Origin: Planctomycetota bacterium
GTDB lineage: Bacteria; Planctomycetota; Phycisphaerae; UBA1845
Assembly (NCBI GenBank): GCA_022566435.1
Contig: JADFIX010000262.1
Coordinates: forward strand, 1-6,286
DNA: 6,286 nucleotides
Direction of reading: 5' to 3'
Made by a program: the position numbers and the translations under genes. Below the pieces are notes generated by a model. The model was given only the letters and a program-made list of their open reading frames with translations. It was not told the DNA's origin and did not search any database. This document shows, piece by piece, positions 1-4,421 of this stretch; within the stretch, counting starts at the first letter, position 1, and every line of letters starts with the position of its first letter.

Positions 1-74
1 TGGCGGACTCGATGTGGTACCCCGAGTATCGCCCGTACGAGCTTGCCGACCAGCCTCCGCCGGCGAGGGCGTGA
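1..74 (+). CDS. 3' end of an unidentified upstream gene (partial)
   Basis: Reading from base 3, 23 sense codons run to a TGA at 72-74. The peptide has a natural composition (it contains MWYPEYRPYELADQPPP), and 20 of its 23 codons end in G or C, matching the bias of the certain genes in the window. The other two forward frames are also open here but show weaker third-position bias at the left edge; frame 2 stops at 131-133. I do not recognise the family from so short a tail and assign no function. No convincing terminator follows it: the T-run at 154-160 has no proper stem before it. Confidence is moderate that this is coding, nil for its identity. Confidence 0.45.
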   Translation, partial: ADSMWYPEYRPYELADQPPPARA

Positions 75-213
75 TGCGAGTGCAGGAAAACGGCGGCGCC
101 TCCAGGCCGGCGTCGATCGTCACAGCGGCGTAACAGAACGCTCGGGGCTTGCCTTTTTTTGGGGCCTGGGTGAAGCTTTGTGCGTATATTCAGCATCCAA
201 TTGGGGCAGAGAC

Positions 214-229
214 CCGCTCATGCGAGCGG
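214..229 (+). promoter_or_regulatory. Small hairpin/dyad in the leader of the YHS-repeat gene
   Basis: CCGCTC (214-219) and GAGCGG (224-229) form a perfect 6-bp inverted repeat around the 4-nt loop ATGC. It ends 39 nt before the ATG at 269 and has no U-tract, so it is not an intrinsic terminator. It could be an operator or a 5' UTR stem-loop. A -10-like TATATT lies upstream at 185-190, but no good -35 sits 16-18 nt before it, so I do not call a promoter. The dyad is seen directly; its role is inference. Confidence 0.3.
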
Positions 230-268
230 TTCAACGACATACACTTTACGACGACAAGGGAGAAAACG

Positions 269-916
269 ATGACGATGAAGAAGTTCGGTTTGGTTGTGTG
301 TTTACTGGCGGTCTTTGGGCTTTTCTTCGGTTTGGTTCCGGCACAGGCTGGGGAGGGCGACGATGCCGGCAAGGCCAGTGCTTTTCTCAAGTGCCCGGTG
401 ATGGGCGAAGATATCAATTTCGCCACGAGCTTCGCGACGGATGACGGGCCCATCTACGTTTGCTGCAAGGGTTGCTTCAAGAAGCTCAAGTCGAATCCCG
501 AGAAATACGCCACGAAAGTCGCCGCGCAGCGCGAAGCACTCGCAAAAATGGTCAGAGTTCAGGTCACGTGTCCGCTATGTAGTGAGTCCATCGATCCGAC
601 CTCGTTCGTCGAAAAGGACGGCGAGAAAGTCTACACGTGTAGCGAGAAATGCTCGGGTCAATACAAGGCCGATCCAGCCAAATACAAGGGTGCATTGGCC
701 GGTAGCTACACGTACCAGACAAAGTGTCCCGTATCCGGAAGGGCGATCGATCCCACCGCGTCCACAAAGCTGGCAACTGGTGAGACGGTCCACTTCTGCT
801 GCGGGGGATGCATAAAGAAGTTCAGCGCAAGCCCCGGGAGTTACGCGGAAGCCCTCGAGAAGCAGCATTTCTCCATCAACCTCGAAAAGCTGGAGAAGGC
901 CTCGAAGTCGGGGTAG
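269..916 (+). CDS. Exported protein with three YHS/TRASH-like Cys repeats
   Basis: Protein of 215 aa. Residues 1-27 form a Sec signal peptide: KK at 4-5, a hydrophobic core, then VPAQA with predicted cleavage before Gly28, so the mature protein should be periplasmic or secreted. It carries three tandem repeats beginning CPxxx and ending with a C-x3-C cluster, then F/Y-x(4-5)-P-x2-Y. Cysteines are C42, C65, C66, C69 (repeat 1); C101, C104, C124, C128 (repeat 2); C153, C177, C178, C181 (repeat 3). This is the pattern of YHS/TRASH-like domains, which are associated with metal binding or metal sensing; the bound metal cannot be read from sequence. Repeat 2 lacks the CC pair but has an extra Cys in CPLC. 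The ATG at 269 is chosen because AAGGGAG (256-262) lies 6 nt upstream and the signal peptide begins there. An in-frame TTG at 149 would add 40 unlikely residues. A terminator follows about 70 nt after the stop, so it is probably monocistronic. The last 20 residues are Lys/Glu-rich and probably helical. Confidence 0.9.
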   Translation: MTMKKFGLVVCLLAVFGLFFGLVPAQAGEGDDAGKASAFLKCPVMGEDINFATSFATDDGPIYVCCKGCFKKLKSNPEKYATKVAAQREALAKMVRVQVTCPLCSESIDPTSFVEKDGEKVYTCSEKCSGQYKADPAKYKGALAGSYTYQTKCPVSGRAIDPTASTKLATGETVHFCCGGCIKKFSASPGSYAEALEKQHFSINLEKLEKASKSG

Positions 917-985
917 GACGCTCCCCTAATCTAGGAATGGCGTGCCGACTGTCGGCTGTGGCTGAGAAGCACGCGTGAGATCAAC

Positions 986-1025
986 AAGAGGCGGGATCTC
1001 GTTCATTCGGTTCCCCGCCTCTTTT
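986..1025 (+). terminator. Intrinsic terminator between convergent genes
   Basis: AAGAGGCGGG (986-995) and CCCGCCTCTT (1014-1023) form a perfect 10-bp stem around an 18-nt loop, with four T residues at 1022-1025. It lies 70 nt after the stop of the YHS-repeat gene, in the right orientation to end it. Read on the minus strand, the same stem follows the DUF362 gene stop by about 65 nt, but the trailing sequence there is CTTGTTG rather than a clean T-run. It may therefore work in both directions, more strongly on the plus strand. Confidence 0.75.
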
Positions 1026-1087
1026 CTGCGCAGGTCGAGTACTCACCAATTCGAAGACGACTCTTGGCTTGTGTGTCTTGATCGTCC

Positions 1088-2374
1088 TTAGCTACTCGGC
1101 ACGTCGGCTTTCTTGCGTTTTCGGACGGCGATTTCGGGGGCTTCCAGGATGCAGGTGCCTAGGATTTTGAGGGCGAGCCAGGAGAGTCTCAGGAAGCCGC
1201 GCACGACGCCTGCGGGCTGGTCACCGACGTTTTCGAAGCCCTTCTCGGTGGGCGTGACGGTTTCCCAATTGTTGAACAAACGCCCCCACTTGCTCTTCAG
1301 GGCTTCCTGCACGCGGGACCGACCCCTGATCGGGTACCAGAACGAGTCGTGGTAGATGACGCTGGCGATGTAGGCCCAGGGGGCCAGCCAGGTCTTGAGC
1401 GACCATTCGACGGGCTTTTTCAGCGGACCCCAGTAGATCAGGTGCTGCATTTTCGCGGCGAAGGTCATGTGTTTGAACGGCCCGACGAAGTGCCAGTTTT
1501 CCTTGGCGACCGCCTCGTCACCGACAATCTCGATCTCCCGTGGATCGCCGCAGCCGAGTCCGCGTTCGTGGGCCAGGCGAATGAATTTAACATCCGTTAG
1601 CGGGTCGAAACCCATGAGTTTGGCGGCGACCGCGTCGATGGCGACCTGATCGGCCGAGGCCAGCAAAACGTTTTTGACATGCGGGATCATGCAGCGGGGT
1701 CCCGGTCCGTCGCCGGCAAAGGTGCCGTCCATGACCGCGAACACGCCGGGGTGGATTTTCTTTTGGATCATCAAAAGATCGACGAGTGTTTCGTGGATGA
1801 CCGGGTGCGTCCAGTGGCGGTGTTCATTGAGCAGCCCGCCGAACGCGTTTTTCATGGCCCCGGTCATGGTGGTGAAGACGTGCGTCTTCACCGTCGGTAG
1901 GTGGATGATGTTCTCGCCGATGAACCTCTTGGGAATGCTGAATCCCTTTGGGTAAACCTCGTTCAGGCAGAGAAAGTCGCTGCAAAGGTCGCCCACCGCG
2001 TCGCGGATGTCGACCCACTCTACCCCGTCTTCGTAGAGGTGAACGTTTCGCAGGTCGTGCGCTTGGACCACATTGACGTGCTTGTTTTCGCGCTCGCCGA
2101 GATACGCGTCGATCACCACCGTACGGTTGTGACAGCCGTGGATAAGGTTTTTGTCGTATCCGTCGCGCTTCATCGCACGAATGACGCCGTCCAATTGCCA
2201 CGGCGTCGTGGACGAGGCGGGATAGAAGAAATGCCAACTGATGTTGATCTTTAGGGCGGTGTCGACGGACTTGTCGACGATCTCCTGGTAGCCGGCCAGA
2301 TTCATCAAACGGTGATAGTCTTCCAGCACCGTTTCCGGTGACGTTCGTACGACGGCGACTTTTGAGGATTCCAT
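1088..2374 (-). CDS. DUF362 domain protein without a ferredoxin domain
   Basis: Protein of 428 aa. Residues about 1-290 match the DUF362 pattern: LPTVKTHVFTTMTGAMKN at 159-176, MDGTFAGDGPGP at 215-226, and VLLASADQVAIDAVAAK at 236-252 followed by LMGFDP. DUF362 is a conserved family with no agreed biochemical role; many members carry 4Fe-4S ferredoxin modules. Here the cysteines (81, 131, 136, 228, 275, 408) are scattered with no CxxCxxC cluster, so an Fe-S domain is absent. Residues about 294-428 form an aromatic, Trp-rich extension (LAPWAYIASVIYHDSFWYP at 330-348) and end with a basic tail, RKRKK. It may lie on a membrane surface, but I see no clear signal peptide or long transmembrane helix. 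The ATG lies 3 nt after the stop of the prenyltransferase gene, with AGGAG at 2386-2390, 11 nt upstream, inside that gene's end, so the two are almost certainly co-transcribed and perhaps translationally coupled. Family assignment is confident; function is unknown. Confidence 0.85.
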   Translation of the reverse strand: MESSKVAVVRTSPETVLEDYHRLMNLAGYQEIVDKSVDTALKINISWHFFYPASSTTPWQLDGVIRAMKRDGYDKNLIHGCHNRTVVIDAYLGERENKHVNVVQAHDLRNVHLYEDGVEWVDIRDAVGDLCSDFLCLNEVYPKGFSIPKRFIGENIIHLPTVKTHVFTTMTGAMKNAFGGLLNEHRHWTHPVIHETLVDLLMIQKKIHPGVFAVMDGTFAGDGPGPRCMIPHVKNVLLASADQVAIDAVAAKLMGFDPLTDVKFIRLAHERGLGCGDPREIEIVGDEAVAKENWHFVGPFKHMTFAAKMQHLIYWGPLKKPVEWSLKTWLAPWAYIASVIYHDSFWYPIRGRSRVQEALKSKWGRLFNNWETVTPTEKGFENVGDQPAGVVRGFLRLSWLALKILGTCILEAPEIAVRKRKKADVPSS

Positions 2375-2377
2375 CGG

Positions 2378-3391
2378 TCAGTTGACTCCTGCACTGCGGA
2401 CCAGGCCTTCAAAGCCGTCGGGACCGAAGATGCGCTCCTGATAGGCGATCATCAATGCGGCGAGAATCCAAACTGTGACGCTCGCCAAGAAAGCCTTGTC
2501 TTTCAGTACGATGTCCGTGGGCCCGCTGAAGCATCCGAGTTCGGTGAGCATGGCGAACCGAAACACACTGTAGACGACGATGGGCAGGGTGTAGAACAAG
2601 TGTTCCTTATGGAAGGGCGCCGGTTTTCCCGTGGTGTCCATCGTGTAGATCAGAAACAGCACGACCGCGATGCCGGCGGATACCGTGATCAGATGGTTCA
2701 ATAAATCCGGCGTGTATTGTAGCAGCGTTCGGCGATGTCGGCCCGCCTCCGTCGCGTCCGACATCATGACCAATTCGCATCGCCGTTTGCCGAACCCCAT
2801 GAACAAACAGAGAGTAAACGTGCACGCGATCAGCCACTCCGACGTCACCACCCCGACCGCCAGGGTACCGGCCCACGCTCGCAGAACGAAGCCGGAAGCG
2901 ATGACGATCACGTCGATGATGACCGCCCGTTTCAGGGCAAGTGAATAGCTCAACGTAAGCAAAAAGTAGAGGCCGACCACAACCGCGACAGATCGGTTCA
3001 AAAAGGCGGTTGAAATCGCCATGGCGGCGAGCAGTAGGGATAACCCACACGCGACGGCCGTGGCCGGTCGGATCGCGCCCCGAGCGACGGGTCGATTTCG
3101 CTTGGTGGGGTGGCGGGCGTCGGCCTTGCGATCGATGGCGTCGTTGATCGAGTAGGTCGCGCTGGCCGCCAGGCAGAACGCGACAAACGCCAGAAATGCG
3201 TCTCCGAACGCATCCGGCGAGAAAAGCTTCAAACCTGCGGCGGGGCCGACGAAGACCACGACATTTTTGACCCACTGCACCGGACGCAACAGGTCTAGGT
3301 AGTCGCGAAAAGACGCGGTTTCGCTCACGGCGGTCGACTCGGCGGGTTGCAAATTATCGGCCTCGGTGCCTTTCGGTTCTATTCGTAGCAT
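2378..3391 (-). CDS. UbiA-family decaprenyl-phosphate phosphoribosyltransferase-like protein
   Basis: Integral membrane protein of 337 aa. After a polar N-terminus of about 28 residues come RPVQWVKN (36-43) and the first UbiA Asp motif NDAIDRKAD (83-91: N83, D84, D87, D91), followed by HPTKRNRP (94-101). The second conserved region runs from YSLALK (149-154) through DV (160-161) to LRAWAG (170-175), and GFGKRRCEL lies at 199-207. About eight or nine hydrophobic segments span residues 42-317. HPTKRxRP and FGKRR are typical of the Rv3806c-like branch, which transfers phosphoribose from PRPP to decaprenyl phosphate, releasing pyrophosphate, at the inner membrane. In mycobacteria this begins arabinose-donor synthesis; the product's use in this organism cannot be read here. 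Other UbiA enzymes (quinone or heme side-chain transferases) are less likely by motif. It is the first gene of a two-gene operon with the DUF362 gene. The ATG at 3391 has a weak ribosome site, with only GGGT just upstream. The promoter is probably the TATAAT at 3430-3435. Confidence 0.85.
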   Translation of the reverse strand: MLRIEPKGTEADNLQPAESTAVSETASFRDYLDLLRPVQWVKNVVVFVGPAAGLKLFSPDAFGDAFLAFVAFCLAASATYSINDAIDRKADARHPTKRNRPVARGAIRPATAVACGLSLLLAAMAISTAFLNRSVAVVVGLYFLLTLSYSLALKRAVIIDVIVIASGFVLRAWAGTLAVGVVTSEWLIACTFTLCLFMGFGKRRCELVMMSDATEAGRHRRTLLQYTPDLLNHLITVSAGIAVVLFLIYTMDTTGKPAPFHKEHLFYTLPIVVYSVFRFAMLTELGCFSGPTDIVLKDKAFLASVTVWILAALMIAYQERIFGPDGFEGLVRSAGVN

Positions 3392-3429
3392 TACCCGGTC
3401 ATTTTCGGATTCGGCGGCAACGCCTGTGG

Positions 3430-3435
3430 ATTATA
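3430..3435 (-). promoter_or_regulatory. -10 element of the prenyltransferase-DUF362 operon promoter
   Basis: The minus strand reads a perfect TATAAT here, 38 nt before the ATG at 3391, placing transcription start around 3422-3424 with a leader of about 30 nt. The hexamer 17 nt upstream is a poor -35 (TGTCCC), so activation or an alternative -35 such as part of the dyad may be needed. The match to the -10 consensus and its position are seen directly; activity is inferred. Confidence 0.5.
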
Positions 3436-3451
3436 GGTCAATTCGTACACT

Positions 3452-3468
3452 TGGGACACTCCGTCCCA
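3452..3468. promoter_or_regulatory. Hyphenated dyad over the -35 region (candidate operator)
   Basis: TGGGAC (3452-3457) and GTCCCA (3463-3468) are perfect 6-bp inverted repeats separated by ACTCC. The dyad covers the place where the -35 of the minus-strand promoter should be (3453-3458 for a 17-nt spacer). That position suits a dimeric regulator. No regulator gene is in the window, and a chance repeat of this size is possible. Confidence 0.3.
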
Positions 3469-3594
3469 CCGGATCATCGGCTCGATGCGCGAAGATTGTG
3501 GATAAGCGTTGGCCTCATTTGGCTCGGAAATGTAACATGTTTCGAGTCGCAGAGAGATTTTGTACTCTCGCGTCTATTAGAAGGTGGAGACGGC

Positions 3595-3711
3595 GTGCGC
3601 CAAAGGTTCACGTTTGAAGGATTTCCCGTTTACCGGCCTCTCACTCGCCGGGCTCCGCCGGTCGGCGTTTGGTGTAGGGATTATTGGCAGGTGCGTTATC
3701 GTGTCGAATGA
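3595..3711 (+). CDS. Possible small upstream ORF overlapping the queC start
   Basis: From a GTG at 3595 an open frame of 38 codons ends at TGA 3709-3711, overlapping the proposed queC GTG (3701) by 11 nt in another frame. AAGGTGGAG at 3581-3589 lies 5 nt before the GTG and is a better Shine-Dalgarno than the one before queC. The peptide is Arg-rich (8 Arg) and aromatic, with no domain I recognise, and contains [14 protein letters not shown] near its end. Only about 21 of 38 codons end in G/C, weaker than the real genes, so it may be chance. If translated, it could couple ribosomes to queC or act as a leader peptide. Confidence 0.2.
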   Translation: MRQRFTFEGFPVYRPLTRRAPPVGVWCRDYWQVRYRVE

Positions 3712-4408
3712 GGGTCGCAAGGCGGTGGTACTCCTCTCCGGCGGGCTCGACTCCGCGACGACGGCGGGCATCGCCCAAGAGCGAGGCTTTGCCCTCTATG
3801 CACTTACTTTTCAATACGGGCAGCGGCACGCGATTGAAATTGAGGCGGCGCACCGTGTGGCCGCATTCCTTGGCGTCGAGCGGCATGTGATCCAAACGAT
3901 AGACCTTCGGGTTTTCGGGGGCTCGGCGTTGACCGGCGAGGTCGACGTGCCCAAGTCGAATGACATCGCCACAGTCGGTAGCGGCATTCCGGTGACCTAC
4001 GTGCCGGCCAGAAATACGATTTTTCTCTCTTTCGCGCTGGCCTTCGCCGAAGTCATCGGGGCGAGCGACATTTTTCTGGGGGTCAACGCGGTCGATTTTT
4101 CGGGGTATCCGGATTGTCGGCCGGAATTCATTTCGGCGTTCGAGGCGTTGGCTCGGTTGGGTACCAAGGCGGGCGCCGAGGGTTCGCCGTTTACCGTTCA
4201 TGCGCCCCTGATTTCTATGTCGAAGGCGGATATTGTGCGTGAAGGGGGACGGCTCGGTGTAGACTTCGGACTGACGCACAGTTGCTATGATCCAGAGGCA
4301 GACGGGACGTCCTGCGGAAGATGTGAGAGTTGTCTGCTTCGGAAGCAGGGATTCGCGGCCGCGGGCATCGAAGACCCGATTCTATACGCCCAGGCGGGGC
4401 GTTCGTAG
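3701..4408 (+). CDS. queC: 7-cyano-7-deazaguanine (preQ0) synthase QueC
   Basis: Cytoplasmic enzyme that converts 7-carboxy-7-deazaguanine, ammonia and ATP to preQ0, on the route to queuosine in tRNA (or to 7-deazaguanine in DNA). From the GTG the protein is 235 aa, close to the usual family size of about 230. The PP-loop ATP-binding motif SGGLDS is at residues 13-18, followed by LTFQYGQRH at 35-43. [11 protein letters not shown] (100-110) and [17 protein letters not shown] (127-143) are family signatures. The zinc site is C195, C205, C208 and C211 (HSCY then SCGRCESC). All key residues are present, so the enzyme should be active. GTG 3701 is chosen because homologues begin a few residues before the PP-loop; GGCAGG at 3686-3691 is a modest ribosome site 9 nt upstream. 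An in-frame GTG at 3584 would add 39 residues of no recognisable domain, though their third-position G/C is fairly high. Other queuosine genes (queD, queE, folE) are not in the window. The next gene starts 13 nt downstream. Confidence 0.95.
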   Translation: MSNEGRKAVVLLSGGLDSATTAGIAQERGFALYALTFQYGQRHAIEIEAAHRVAAFLGVERHVIQTIDLRVFGGSALTGEVDVPKSNDIATVGSGIPVTYVPARNTIFLSFALAFAEVIGASDIFLGVNAVDFSGYPDCRPEFISAFEALARLGTKAGAEGSPFTVHAPLISMSKADIVREGGRLGVDFGLTHSCYDPEADGTSCGRCESCLLRKQGFAAAGIEDPILYAQAGRS

Positions 4409-4421
4409 AGAGAGTATCCCG

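Larger units (their letters stand above)
3392..3700. other. Divergent intergenic control region
   Basis: This 309-nt gap separates the minus-strand prenyltransferase operon from plus-strand queC and holds no convincing full gene. The left third contains a good minus-strand -10 element and a dyad. The middle holds a weak plus-strand promoter guess: TTGGCC at 3509-3514, 16 nt, then TGTAAC at 3531-3536. A stem-loop follows at 3548-3572 (CGC, bulged A, GAGAG / CTCTC, GCG; loop ATTTTGTA). The last 110 nt hold a possible 38-codon uORF and GC-rich inverted repeats, for example CCGGC 3633-3637 with GCCGG 3647-3651. I looked for a preQ1 riboswitch upstream of queC, with its short stem and A-rich tail, and saw none. 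Confidence 0.6.

Noticed and set aside
145..163. Terminator at the T-run after the partial upstream gene
   Set aside because: The seven-T run is preceded only by a 3-bp GGC/GCC pairing with a 2-nt loop, which cannot form a stable hairpin.
43..444. Open plus-strand frame of 133 codons overlapping the YHS-repeat gene start
   Set aside because: Arg/Gly-rich composition, no domain, weak third-position bias, and it overlaps a confident signal-peptide gene in another frame.
1824..2237. Second minus-strand open frame (137 codons) inside the DUF362 gene
   Set aside because: Arg/His/Pro-rich shadow of the DUF362 frame with no recognisable domain.
3584..3700. 39-residue N-terminal extension of QueC from the upstream GTG
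   Set aside because: QueC homologues begin just before the PP-loop; the extension shows no domain or signal and no good ribosome site precedes 3584. Its fairly high third-position G/C leaves some doubt.
3392..3700. preQ1 riboswitch upstream of queC
   Set aside because: No short C/G stem with an A-rich pseudoknot tail could be seen near the start.
3641..4279. Antisense open frame (212 codons) opposite queC
   Set aside because: Low-complexity Arg-rich translation and no motif; queC on the plus strand is unmistakable.
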